From Actinomycetota bacterium (GTDB lineage Bacteria; Actinomycetota; Thermoleophilia; Solirubrobacterales; Thermoleophilaceae): DNA of 22,971 nt. Shown here piece after piece: positions 6,450-14,149 of this stretch. Made by a program: the position numbers and the translations under genes. The DNA lies in NCBI GenBank assembly GCA_005885165.1, contig VAXR01000101.1, positions 12,809-35,779 on the forward strand, given 5' to 3'. Each line of letters opens with the position of its first letter. The first letter of the stretch is position 1. The notes beneath the pieces were generated by a model. The model worked only from the letters and a program-made list of their open reading frames with translations. It ran no database searches and was not told where the DNA came from.

Positions 6450-7532
6450 ATGAAATCCATCCAGCTCCGCGCGGTGTTGACGGCCGCCGCCATCTCCCTT
6501 CTTGCGCCGTCGCTTCTCCTGCTCGCTCCGGCCACCGCCCGCGCGGGCGCGCCCGGTTGGCGCTGGCCCGTATCCGGAGCCGTGATCACCGGCTACCGCA
6601 ACGGCGACGACCCGTACGCCGGCGGGCAGCACCGCGGAATCGATATCGCTGCGGCGGTCGGCACGCCCGTGGTGGCCGCGGTCGGCGGAACCGTCAGCTA
6701 CGCGGGCCTCGCCGGATCCTCCGGACTCACGGTTGCCGTGCGAACCGCCGACGGCCGCCTCGAGACCTCCTACCTCCACCTGTCCGCGATCGCGGTCCGC
6801 GCGGGCGGGTGGGTGGAGGGCGGCGATCGCCTCGGTGCGGTTGGCACGACCGGGCGCCGATCGGCGGCCGAGCCGCATCTCCACTTCGGCGTGCGCGAGG
6901 CCGACAACCGGTTCGCGTACCACGACCCGCTCGACTTCCTGCCGCCACTGGCCGCGCCGCCGGGGCTACCCGCGCCCGCGCCGGTACCGGTTCCGGTTGG
7001 CGAGCCGGCGCGGCCCGATCCGTCGCCGGCGGGCGCGGCCGCGCCTTCGGTCGCCGGCACCGCCCATCTGCTGGCGCCGGCCGTCACCGCATCGGGGCAT
7101 GCCGGATCGGCGTCGGCGCTCGAGCCGCTGCTCGGCCCGGCCCCTGCGGCGAGTGCACCAGCGGGCGCCGGGCGAGCGAAAGCCCCGGCCGCGAGCGGAT
7201 CCCACGCGCCCAGACACGTCCGCGCCGGGAGCCGTGCCCGCGGTGCCAAGAGCGCCCGCGCAGTCGGCGGGCACGCGCCCGCGCCCCGGCCGATGGCGGG
7301 CCCGCACCCGACCGGGCACGGCCGTTCCCCGTCGGCCGCTCGCCAGCGAACGACTGTGGCTCGCGCTAGGCCCGTTGCCCATCCCGGCGGGGGCATCGAC
7401 CCGGGATGGCTCGTCGCGTGTGCCGGTCTGGTGCTCGCGGCGCTTGTGCTTGGCAAGCCGAAGGGTCCCGCCCGGGCCGGCCGCGAGTGCCGCACCCTGC
7501 TGCTCGGCGCGGTGCGTCCGGCCCGGCGCTGA
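6450..7532 (+). CDS. Secreted, membrane-anchored M23 (LytM-like) metallopeptidase
   Basis: 360 residues. The signal peptide covers about 1-32 (hydrophobic ISLLAPSLLLLAPATARA). The M23 domain spans about 36-165, with zinc/catalytic residues His61 and Asp65 (HRGID), His110 (YLHL), His143 and His145 (HLHFG), all present, so it should be an active peptidoglycan endopeptidase. Residues 168-310 are an Ala/Pro/Arg-rich linker without recognisable fold. A late hydrophobic segment (about 320-336, WLVACAGLVLAALVLG) is followed by a basic tail, which looks like a C-terminal membrane anchor. The protein would face the wall with the catalytic head on a long tether. It occupies the slot before metG, separated from rsmI by a structured gap. 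Confidence 0.92.
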   Translation: MKSIQLRAVLTAAAISLLAPSLLLLAPATARAGAPGWRWPVSGAVITGYRNGDDPYAGGQHRGIDIAAAVGTPVVAAVGGTVSYAGLAGSSGLTVAVRTADGRLETSYLHLSAIAVRAGGWVEGGDRLGAVGTTGRRSAAEPHLHFGVREADNRFAYHDPLDFLPPLAAPPGLPAPAPVPVPVGEPARPDPSPAGAAAPSVAGTAHLLAPAVTASGHAGSASALEPLLGPAPAASAPAGAGRAKAPAASGSHAPRHVRAGSRARGAKSARAVGGHAPAPRPMAGPHPTGHGRSPSAARQRTTVARARPVAHPGGGIDPGWLVACAGLVLAALVLGKPKGPARAGRECRTLLLGAVRPARR

Positions 7533-7560
7533 CGGCCGATGCCGGCGGGCCATGCGCGGA

Positions 7561-7566
7561 TAGCAT
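7561..7566 (+). promoter_or_regulatory. -10 hexamer of metG
   Basis: TAGCAT ends exactly 6 nt before the GTG start at 7573, the spacing expected if transcription begins on the start codon. Confidence 0.55.
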
Positions 7567-7572
7567 CGAGCC

Positions 7573-9087
7573 GTGTCCTATTACGTCACCACGCCGATCT
7601 ACTACGTGAACGCCGAGCCCCACCTTGGCCACGCGTACACGACGATCGCGGCCGACGTGGTCGCTCGCCATATGCGCCAGCGCGGCGAGGACGTCTTCTT
7701 CCTCACGGGGACCGACGAGCACGGCGAGCCTGTGGCCCAGGCGGCGGAGCGCGAGGGCGTGGGGCCGCGCGAGCTCGCCGACCGGAACTCGGAGCGCTTC
7801 CGCGAGCTCGTCGCGCGCCTCGGCATCACCAACGACTTCTTCATTCGCACGTCCGACCCCCGCCACGTCGCGAGGGTTCAGGAGGTCCTGCAGTCCGTCT
7901 ACGACCGCGGCTACGTCTACAAGGGTGTGTACGAGGGGTACTACTGCCCCCGCTGCGCCGATTTCAAGACCGACGCCGAGCTCGTCGACGGCAACAAGTG
8001 CCCGATCCACCTGATCGTGCTCGAGCGCGAGCAGGAGGAGAACTACTTCTTCAAGCTCTCGGAGTTCCAGGAACCGCTCGAGCGGCTCTACGCGGAGCGG
8101 CCTGACTTCGTGCTTCCGGACATCCGCTTCAACGAGGCCTACTCATTGGTGAAGCAGGGCCTCCAGGACGTCTCGCTCACGCGCGCGCGTCTCCGCTGGG
8201 GAGTGCCGGTGCCCTGGGACGAGGAGCACGTGTTCTACGTCTGGTTCGACGCGCTCCTGAACTACTACACGGCGCTTGCGTTCGCGCGCGAGGGGGAGGA
8301 CCTCACCGCGAAGTTCTGGCCGGCGAACGTCCACCTGATCGGGAAGGACATCCTCAAGTTCCACACCGTGTTCTGGCCGGCGCTCCTGATGGCGGCCGGA
8401 ATCGAGCTACCCAAGCGGATCTACATCCACGGTTACCTGCTGATGGACGAGCACAAGATGTCGAAGTCGCTCGGCAACGTGATCGATCCCTTCGAGGTGA
8501 GCGACGTCTTCGGGGTCGACGCGCTGCGCTACTACGTGCTCGCAGCGGTGAACTTCGGTTACGACGGGAACGTCTCGACCGAGGACTTCGAGGTCCGTTA
8601 CAGGTCGGAGCTCGGGAACGAGTACGGGAACCTGGCCGGCCGGACGCTGGCGATGATCGCGCGGTACCGCGACGGAGTGGTGCCGGAGGCCGACCCCCCG
8701 GCGGAGCTGAGCGCGCTGTTCGACGGCGCGCCTGAGCAGGTGCGCGCGCACTTCGACTCGGTCGAGGTGACTGTGGCGCTCCAGGAGGCGTGGCAGCTCG
8801 TGCGTGCGCTCAATCGGTACGTGCAGGAGCAGGCACCGTGGCAGCTGGCGAAGGACCCGTCGGCGTCGGACCGGCTCGACTCGATCCTGTACGGCCTCGC
8901 GGAGGGGCTGCGCGCGGTCTCGGTCCTGCTGCATCCGTTCCTGCCGGATTCGAGCACACGGTTGCTGGCCGCGCTCGGCCGGGAGGAGCTCTCGTTTGAG
9001 ACCGCGATCTTCGGGCACGTCGGCGGCGGCGCGCGCGTGGAGGAGCTCGAGCCGCTCTTCCCGCGGGTGGAGCGAGCGGAGGCGTAG
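7573..9087 (+). CDS. metG: Methionyl-tRNA synthetase
   Basis: 504 residues, class I. The HIGH-type motif is HLGH (17-20) and KMSKS is at 295-299 (HKMSKSLGNVIDP). A single zinc knuckle is formed by Cys125, Cys128, Cys143 and His146, with His in place of the fourth Cys. The anticodon-binding helical domain starts near 370 (ELGNEYGNLAGRTLAMIAR). The protein ends without the EMAP-like tRNA-binding domain that many other bacterial MetRS carry. The GTG start is supported by MSYYVTTPIYYVNAEPHLG and the adjacent -10. It heads a transcription unit with tatD and rsmA-ispE, a gene neighbourhood conserved in actinobacteria. Confidence 0.97.
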   Translation: MSYYVTTPIYYVNAEPHLGHAYTTIAADVVARHMRQRGEDVFFLTGTDEHGEPVAQAAEREGVGPRELADRNSERFRELVARLGITNDFFIRTSDPRHVARVQEVLQSVYDRGYVYKGVYEGYYCPRCADFKTDAELVDGNKCPIHLIVLEREQEENYFFKLSEFQEPLERLYAERPDFVLPDIRFNEAYSLVKQGLQDVSLTRARLRWGVPVPWDEEHVFYVWFDALLNYYTALAFAREGEDLTAKFWPANVHLIGKDILKFHTVFWPALLMAAGIELPKRIYIHGYLLMDEHKMSKSLGNVIDPFEVSDVFGVDALRYYVLAAVNFGYDGNVSTEDFEVRYRSELGNEYGNLAGRTLAMIARYRDGVVPEADPPAELSALFDGAPEQVRAHFDSVEVTVALQEAWQLVRALNRYVQEQAPWQLAKDPSASDRLDSILYGLAEGLRAVSVLLHPFLPDSSTRLLAALGREELSFETAIFGHVGGGARVEELEPLFPRVERAEA

Positions 9088-9117
9088 CTCCCCCGATCCG
9101 GGCGCAGCCGCCGTGCC

Positions 9118-9867
9118 GTGATCGACAGCCACTGCCATCTCGACCACTGCGAGGCGCCCGACGGCGAGGTGGTCGAGCGCGCGGTAGCGGCGGGCGTGCG
9201 TCGGCTTGCGACCGTGGGGATCGACGACGCGTCGATCGAGCGCGCGCTCGCGGCGGCGTATGCCCACGAGGAGGTCTTCGCGATCGTCGGCCGCCACCCG
9301 CACGAGGCCGAGGGGCTCGACGACGCTGGCATCGAGGCGATCGAGCGGGCGGCGGGCGACGAGCGCGTGCGCGCGATCGGCGAGACCGGCCTCGACTACT
9401 TCCGCGACCTCTCGCCGCGCGAGGATCAGCGACGCGCGTTCGAGGCGCAGATCGACCTTGCGCGGCGTCTGGAGCTGCCCGTCGTCATCCACACCCGTGA
9501 GGCGGAGGAGCACACCTTTGCGATCCTCCGGGACCGGGCGGAGGGGATGACGGTCGTGCTCCATTGCTTCTCGGCGCCGGGGCGGCTAGACGAGTGCGTC
9601 GAGCGCGGGTACGTGTGCTCGTTCGCGGGCAACGTCACGTACCCGAAGGCGATTGCGCTGCAGACCGCGGCGCGCGAGGTGCCCGACGAGCTGCTCATGG
9701 TCGAGACCGACTCGCCGTACCTGTCACCGCAGCCCGTGCGCGGCAAGCCGAACGAGCCGGCCAACGTGGTGCAGACGGCGCGCCATCTCGCCGAGCTGCG
9801 GGGCGTCGATTACGAGGAGCTCGAGCGCGCGGTCGAGGCGACGGCGGCCCGGGTCTTTCGGTGGTGA
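9118..9867 (+). CDS. tatD: TatD-family metal-dependent DNase
   Basis: 249 residues starting at GTG (MIDSHCHLDH), 30 nt after metG. Metal ligands of the amidohydrolase-like barrel are visible: His5 and His7 (SHCH), Glu in IGETGLDYFRD, His in PVVIHTREAEEHT, His in VLHCFSAPG, and Asp in VETDSPYLSPQP. Typical C-terminal text is GKPNEPANVVQTARHLAELRG. The family comprises 3'-5' exonuclease/AP-endonuclease-type DNases acting in the cytosol. The length is normal. Its TGA overlaps the GTG start of rsmA-ispE (GTGA), implying translational coupling. Confidence 0.94.
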   Translation: MIDSHCHLDHCEAPDGEVVERAVAAGVRRLATVGIDDASIERALAAAYAHEEVFAIVGRHPHEAEGLDDAGIEAIERAAGDERVRAIGETGLDYFRDLSPREDQRRAFEAQIDLARRLELPVVIHTREAEEHTFAILRDRAEGMTVVLHCFSAPGRLDECVERGYVCSFAGNVTYPKAIALQTAAREVPDELLMVETDSPYLSPQPVRGKPNEPANVVQTARHLAELRGVDYEELERAVEATAARVFRW

Positions 9868-11492
9868 GCGCTCCCCGCCAGGCCAGCCTGCGGCGGCTCC
9901 GCGACTTCGGTGTGCGGCCGAACCGCGAGCTCGGCCAGAACTTCCTGATCGACGACAACATCCTGAGCGTGATCGGCCGCGCCGCCGAGCTCGGTGAAGA
10001 CGACGTCGTGCTCGAGGTCGGCGGCGGGCTCGGCGTTCTGTCCGAGTACCTGGCCGCTCGCGTCCGCCACGTCCACGTCGTGGAGGTCGACGCCGCGCTC
10101 GAGCCGGCGCTGCGCGACGCACTCGAGCCGTTCGACAACGCGACACTCCACCTCGAGGACGCGGTGCGAATCGACCTCGCTGGCCTGCGCCCAGCGCCGA
10201 CGAAGGTGGTGGCCAACCTCCCGTACGGCGTCGCCGCCACGGTCGTCCTCAGGTCGGTGCTCGAGCTCCCCGGCGCGCGGTTGATCGTGGCGATGGTGCA
10301 GCGGGAGGTGGCGGAGAGGCTGGCGGCGGAGCGGGGTTCGAAGATCTACGGGGCGACGTCGGTGATCGCCCAGCTCGCGTGCGACGTCGCGGTTGAGCGG
10401 CGCGTGCCGCCGACCGTCTTCCATCCGGCACCGAGGGTCGAGTCGGCGATCGTGGTGCTCCGCCGCACGGCCGCGCCTCCCGACTCGTCGGTCGTCGCGC
10501 TGGTGCACGCGGCGTTCGCGCACCGGCGGAAGGCGCTTGCCGGCTCGCTGGCGCTGGCGCCGGGAGCCGAGCCCGGCCTCCGGGAGGCGGCGCGCGACGC
10601 TCTGGCCGCGATCGGTCATCCCGCCGACGAGCGGGCCGAACGGCTCGCGCCTTCGGAGTTCTCGGAGCTGGCGGACCGGCTGGGCAAGGCTGCACTCGAC
10701 CGGCTCGCACCCGCCGGCGACGACGGCCTGCACGAGCTGTGCTCGCTGTTCGCCTCGGTGGAGCTCGCGGACACGCTTCGGTTCGAGGTGGCGGACGCCG
10801 ACGACGGTCAGGATGAGGTCCACTGCCCGGGCGTCGAGGGTCCGAACCTCATCACCGCGGCCCTCGGCGCATATCGGGACACGGTCCCGGATGCGGTGCC
10901 CTCTCTTTGGGTGACCGTCAACAAACGGATCCCGGTCGCGGCCGGCCTCGGCGGCGGGAGCGCCGACGCCGCGGCGGCCATGCGGGCCGCGAACCGGCTT
11001 GCCGGCGGGCCGCTCGACGCCGATGCGCTGCGCGCGCTGGGGCGCCGGCTCGGGTCCGACGTTCCGAGCCAGATCGAGCCGGGCCACGCCATCGTCGAGG
11101 GGACCGGCGAGCGGGTGGAGCCGGTCGAGCTGCCTGCGATGGCGCTCGTGGTCGTCCAGGCAGAAGCCGGGCTGAGCACGGCGGCCGTCTATGAGGAGGC
11201 GGACCGGATTGGGTCGACTCGAGAGCGACTCGATCCTCAGGGGGTCCGCGCGCTCGCGGGACGATCGATCGACGAGATCGCCGCCGCGCTCGCCAACGAC
11301 CTCCAGGCGGCGGCGCTGTCGCTGCGGCCCGAGCTCGAGGCGACGCTTCGAGCGCTACTCGATCATGGCGCGCGGGGCGCCCTCGTGAGCGGATCCGGGC
11401 CCACGGTTTTCGGCGTGTTCGAGGACCTTGCGAGCGCGGAGGAGGCCGCGTCGGAGATGCCTGGAGCGCTCGTCACGCGCCTGCGCGGATAG
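9864..11492 (+). CDS. Fused RsmA (16S rRNA dimethyltransferase) - IspE (CDP-ME kinase), IspE N-terminal motif missing
   Basis: One uninterrupted 542-residue frame. Residues 1-276 are RsmA/KsgA: NRELGQNFLIDDNIL, SAM loop EVGGGLGVLSEYL (51-63), NLPY (118-121), VFHPAPRVESAIV, and the usual end SEFSELADRLG. It dimethylates two adjacent adenines near the 3' end of 16S rRNA. Residues from about 277 are IspE, the ATP-dependent kinase of the MEP isoprenoid pathway: DGLHELCSLF (288-297), GLGGGS (361-366), Asp399 in GSDVPSQ (catalytic), and SGSGP (509-513). Normally IspE begins with a PAK-x-NL strand; here the text jumps from LAPA (281-284) to GDDGLHEL, lacking about 11 residues including the conserved Lys and Asn. 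Either a deletion fused two genes or the sequence has an in-frame gap. RsmA should work; IspE activity is doubtful. Confidence 0.85.
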   Translation: MSAPRQASLRRLRDFGVRPNRELGQNFLIDDNILSVIGRAAELGEDDVVLEVGGGLGVLSEYLAARVRHVHVVEVDAALEPALRDALEPFDNATLHLEDAVRIDLAGLRPAPTKVVANLPYGVAATVVLRSVLELPGARLIVAMVQREVAERLAAERGSKIYGATSVIAQLACDVAVERRVPPTVFHPAPRVESAIVVLRRTAAPPDSSVVALVHAAFAHRRKALAGSLALAPGAEPGLREAARDALAAIGHPADERAERLAPSEFSELADRLGKAALDRLAPAGDDGLHELCSLFASVELADTLRFEVADADDGQDEVHCPGVEGPNLITAALGAYRDTVPDAVPSLWVTVNKRIPVAAGLGGGSADAAAAMRAANRLAGGPLDADALRALGRRLGSDVPSQIEPGHAIVEGTGERVEPVELPAMALVVVQAEAGLSTAAVYEEADRIGSTRERLDPQGVRALAGRSIDEIAAALANDLQAAALSLRPELEATLRALLDHGARGALVSGSGPTVFGVFEDLASAEEAASEMPGALVTRLRG

Positions 11493-11533
11493 TGGGGTCG
11501 ACCGCCCGGCGGTAGTCGCGTCGCGCGGTTTCG

Positions 11534-11540
11534 TAACAAT
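11534..11540 (+). promoter_or_regulatory. -10 of the small membrane protein gene
   Basis: TAACAAT ends 6 nt before GTG 11547, which supports that GTG as the start and suggests a transcript separate from rsmA-ispE. Confidence 0.5.
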
Positions 11541-11546
11541 GGGGGC

Positions 11547-11768
11547 GTGAGCCAGCTCAGCTCCACCCAGCTCGCGCTCGGCGCGGCGGGCGTGGTCACG
11601 TTCGTGGCCTACTCGGTGTTCATCTTCGTCCCCGCGTGGAACTCGTACGGGCGGCTTTGGGAGAAGGTCGCCGCGGGCTTCCTGAGCCTGTTCATCCTGG
11701 CCACGCTCGTCGGGATCGGGGTCGGGATCGGCGTGGGCGGGCTGTACCTCTGGATCCAGGGCGCCTGA
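11547..11768 (+). CDS. Small two-helix membrane protein, unknown function
   Basis: 73 residues (GTG start). Two hydrophobic segments, about 8-29 (QLALGAAGVVTFVAYSVFIF) and 42-69 (AGFLSLFILATLVGIGVGIG), are joined by a short WNSYGRLWEK loop. The second helix carries glycine repeats (GIGVGIGVGG), suggesting tight helix packing or oligomerisation. No catalytic motif is seen. The promoter-like hexamer 6 nt upstream and the strong G/C third-position bias support it as a real gene. I do not recognise a named family. Confidence 0.75.
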   Translation: MSQLSSTQLALGAAGVVTFVAYSVFIFVPAWNSYGRLWEKVAAGFLSLFILATLVGIGVGIGVGGLYLWIQGA

Positions 11769-11785
11769 GGACGACTCCCTCTGGA

Positions 11786-11806
11786 TTCGCACCCGCAGGG
11801 TGCGGA
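11786..11806 (+). terminator. Hairpin after the small membrane protein gene
   Basis: TTCGCACCC-GCA-GGGTGCGGA forms a 9-bp stem (one G-U) with a 3-nt loop, 17 nt past the stop. No U-tract follows. It lies ahead of the TAGAAT promoter of the next gene. Confidence 0.45.
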
Positions 11807-11836
11807 CTCGGCATCTAGCCAGAAGCGCCCCGAACC

Positions 11837-11842
11837 TAGAAT
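11837..11842 (+). promoter_or_regulatory. -10 of the PucR/CdaR-type regulator gene
   Basis: TAGAAT ends exactly 6 nt before ATG 11849, again placing +1 at the start codon. Confidence 0.55.
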
Positions 11843-11848
11843 CGCTCC

Positions 11849-13117
11849 ATGCCACAGAGGCTCGAACAGCCGACCGAGAGCGCGTTCCTGGAGGCGTTCG
11901 GCGACGTCTCCGCCGCGGTCGAGGCGGGCGCCGGCCTGCCGGAGGTGGCGCGCGCGGTCGAGCGGGCGCTCGATGCGAGCGTCGCGGTCGTGGACAGCGC
12001 GGGCAGTGTGCTGGCCGTCGCTTGCCGCTCGCCCGACGACGAGCGCGCCGTCCTCTCCGGGGCGGCCGGCCGCGAGATCCGCGAGCTGCGCGTGGCCGAC
12101 GCGACGGTTGGCGAGCTCCGCTACCGCCCTCGGGGCAAGCCGCCGCCGGCGGCGCTCGTCGGGATGGTTGGCACGCTGATCGCGCTCGAGATCGAGCGGT
12201 CGCGCGCACCGGAGCGGGCGAGCGAGGCGGCAGTGGCCGACTTCGTGGCGGACCTGCTGGGCCGGCGGATCACCGACCGGGAGAACATCATCGCCCGCGG
12301 CAAGGAGCTGGGGGCCGACCTGAGTGCGGGGGCAGGCGTCGTCGTGGTCCGCGCCCGTCCCAACCGCCCCGAGGAGGGAGACTGGTGGGCGCGCGTGCTG
12401 GCCGTTGTGGAGCGAGGCGCGCGCGCCGTGGCGCGGTCGGCGCTGACGGCGACCGTCTCGGCCGAGAGCATGCGGGCTTCGGGCGCGAGCGCGCGTGAAG
12501 ATGAGGGCGAGCTCGTCGTCGTGGTACCCGCGGCCGACCCCGAGCTGCCGCGCCGCGTGGCCGAGGCGATCCAGCGCGAGATGGAGAGCGGTCTGCAGTC
12601 GTTCGAGCCGGTGGTCGCAGTGAGCCGGCCCGCGACCGATCCAGTCGACATCCACCGCGCGGGTGCGGAGGCGGTGCTGGCGGCAAACGTCGCCGAGGCG
12701 GACCGCACTCATTTCCTCGCCTTCGAGGACACAGGCTCCTACCGGCTGCTGCTCGGCGCGATGACCGACGACCCGGCCGAGCTCCAGCGCTTCCACGATG
12801 AGACGATCGCGCCGCTCGTCGCGTACGACGAGCAGTACGAAACCGAGCTCGTCCGCACGCTGGAGTCGTTCCTCGACGAGGACGGCAGCGTGGCGCGCAC
12901 CTCGGAGCGGCTGTTCACGCACCGGCACACGATCCGCTACCGGCTGGAGCGGGTGCGGGAGTTGACCGGCCTCGACGTCGGATCGACGGACGGCCGCGAA
13001 CGCCTCGGCCTGGGGCTGAAGGCGATGCGCGTGCTCGGCATCATGCCGCCGCGCGGCCCGGCCAGCGAGCCGGGCACGGAGGCCGGGAAGGTTCCGGTCG
13101 ACGAGCCGGATCGGTAG
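11849..13117 (+). CDS. PucR/CdaR-type transcriptional regulator (C-terminal HTH_30)
   Basis: 422 residues. The N-terminal half (about 25-130) resembles a small-molecule sensor fold (VAVVDSAGSVLAVA ... ELRYRP ... VGTLIALEIERSR). A central CdaR/GGDEF-like region follows (VVAVSRPATDPVDIHRAGAEA, FEDTGSYRLLLG). The C-terminal PucR helix-turn-helix is LESFLDEDGSVARTSERLF followed by HRHTIRYRLERVRELTGLD, the family's hallmark. The last ~30 residues are a disordered Pro/Glu/Gly tail. Relatives control purine, sugar-acid or amino-acid catabolism, but no target is visible nearby. A minus-strand frame continuing from the HNH gene is open across its whole length, which is read as antisense shadow. Confidence 0.9.
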   Translation: MPQRLEQPTESAFLEAFGDVSAAVEAGAGLPEVARAVERALDASVAVVDSAGSVLAVACRSPDDERAVLSGAAGREIRELRVADATVGELRYRPRGKPPPAALVGMVGTLIALEIERSRAPERASEAAVADFVADLLGRRITDRENIIARGKELGADLSAGAGVVVVRARPNRPEEGDWWARVLAVVERGARAVARSALTATVSAESMRASGASAREDEGELVVVVPAADPELPRRVAEAIQREMESGLQSFEPVVAVSRPATDPVDIHRAGAEAVLAANVAEADRTHFLAFEDTGSYRLLLGAMTDDPAELQRFHDETIAPLVAYDEQYETELVRTLESFLDEDGSVARTSERLFTHRHTIRYRLERVRELTGLDVGSTDGRERLGLGLKAMRVLGIMPPRGPASEPGTEAGKVPVDEPDR

Positions 13118-13159
13118 CGCGCGCCCAAGGCGTCCGACCGCGGTCACACCATGGCCGCG

Positions 13160-13331
13160 ATGTTCCACGCGCTCCTGATCTGCTCGGACACGGACTGCGC
13201 CTGGCACGCTGGAGGAACTGGAGGCCCTGGCGTGCGACTGCGGCTGCGCGCTGGAGATGTTCGCCTTGTTGGACACCGAAGATGGGACAGACGGCGCATT
13301 CGCCGGCTTCGAGCTGTCACGCGCTGGTTGA
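13160..13331 (+). pseudogene. Broken small cysteine-rich protein gene (frameshift near 13202)
   Basis: ATG 13160 begins MFHALLICSDTDCA. The frame must then shift at about 13202 to continue GTLEELEALACDCGCALEM...FELSRAG and stop at TGA 13329-13331. The two halves together look like one small actinobacterial protein with a C-x4-C and a C-x-C-x-C cluster, a possible metal site. Some five residues that I would expect between DCA and GTLEEL are missing, consistent with a short deletion that is not a multiple of three. Function unknown. A second in-frame ATG lies at 13151. The recognisable end of the HNH gene converges on its 3' end. Confidence 0.55.
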
Positions 13332-13333
13332 CC

Positions 13334-14095
13334 GTTCCGGCGCCGGTTGGGCCAGGTGCCGCGCGGCGGATCAACGCCTTCGCACCGGAACCATTTCCGG
13401 ATCGCGTTGTCGCTGACCCCGTATTTCCGACCGACCGCGACGTAGCCGAGCTCGAGGACGTCCTCGGTCAAGCGCTGGATTGCAGGCCGCTCAGTTTTCC
13501 GAAGATGCGGCCTCGGTCCGGGAGTCGGAGGCGCCCGCACTCCGCATGCCTTCGAGCAGTGTCTCTGCCGTGAGAAATACGGTCGAAACGCTGCTCCGCA
13601 GATCGCGCAGACACGCGGCTCGATCATGTCGATGTTCCGGCCGCAGTGGGTGGGAAGCGTCGCAGCGCAGTTGGGGCACACCATCCGCAGGTTGACTAGC
13701 CGATTGTCCGTCGCGATGCCGTTGACGTGGTCGAGGATCAAGGACATCCGCGCTCCACGCCAAATCTCGCCCTGACCGCAGATCTCACATCCGGGTTGCT
13801 TGAGACCCTCCGCGTAGAGTCGACGCTTCAGGTTCCCTCGGCTGTACGTGGAGTTCGCTACGAGTACCTGCTCGAGTGGGATTGCCTCATGGCGTAGCGC
13901 CGCCCGCGACGCAGCATGTGGATCGAAGTGATCCATGGGGATCTTCCAGATCGCCTCCGCGTATTTCTTGAGCGTTTTGTGGTTCCCGCCCGCCGGTCGC
14001 ATTTTCAGGAGGCGGAGCGCCTCGGTGTACGAACGAGAGGCCGCAATCGCCCGGCGTGCTTCTCGCTCCGAATAGCGCGGACCCGTGGACGGCAC
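13334..14095 (-). CDS. HNH endonuclease with C-terminal zinc knuckle and HTH, no stop where expected
   Basis: GTG at 14095 starts RYSEREARRAIAASRSYTEALRLLKM and continues NHKTLKKYAEAIW, the N-terminal region of a phage-type HNH family. The HNH core has Cys103/Cys106 (CEIC), Asp122-His123 (LILDHVNG), Asn131 and Asn135 (DNRLVNL) and Cys140/Cys143 (CPNC), so the metal and catalytic residues are present. A second zinc knuckle follows (Cys163, Cys166, Cys180, Cys184), then a homeodomain-like HTH (about 214-236, VAVGRKYGVSDNAIRKWF). Recognisable protein ends near residue 253 (GTWPNRRR). No stop occurs there: the frame runs on antisense through the broken small gene and the PucR/CdaR-type gene to 11609 (828 codons). 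The coordinates given cover only the supported part. A LexA-type box overlaps the start, and tRNA-Gln lies 55 nt upstream on the same strand. Confidence 0.75.
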
Positions 14096-14108
14096 GAACA
14101 GATGTTCG
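14095..14108. promoter_or_regulatory. LexA/SOS box at the HNH gene start
   Basis: CGAACAGATGTTCG is a perfect match to the Gram-positive/actinobacterial LexA operator core CGAAC-N4-GTTCG, including the R-N-R-Y centre. It touches the first base of the HNH GTG codon, so bound LexA would block transcription entering the gene. Confidence 0.65.
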
Positions 14109-14149
14109 CACGAGCATCGGACGGAGAGGCCTAAGGAACCCGAACCTAG

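Noticed and set aside
9564..9863. Upstream extension of the rsmA-ispE frame into tatD
   Set aside because: The added residues are an out-of-frame copy of tatD; the RsmA start is set by the GTGA overlap.
11501..11513. ACCGCC-C-GGCGGT palindrome after rsmA-ispE as a terminator
   Set aside because: Usable stem is only four pairs after allowing a loop, with no U-tract; too weak to call.
11609..13333. Distal part of the 828-codon HNH frame as real protein
   Set aside because: It lies antisense to the PucR/CdaR-type gene and has no recognisable domain; only the first ~253 residues are supported.
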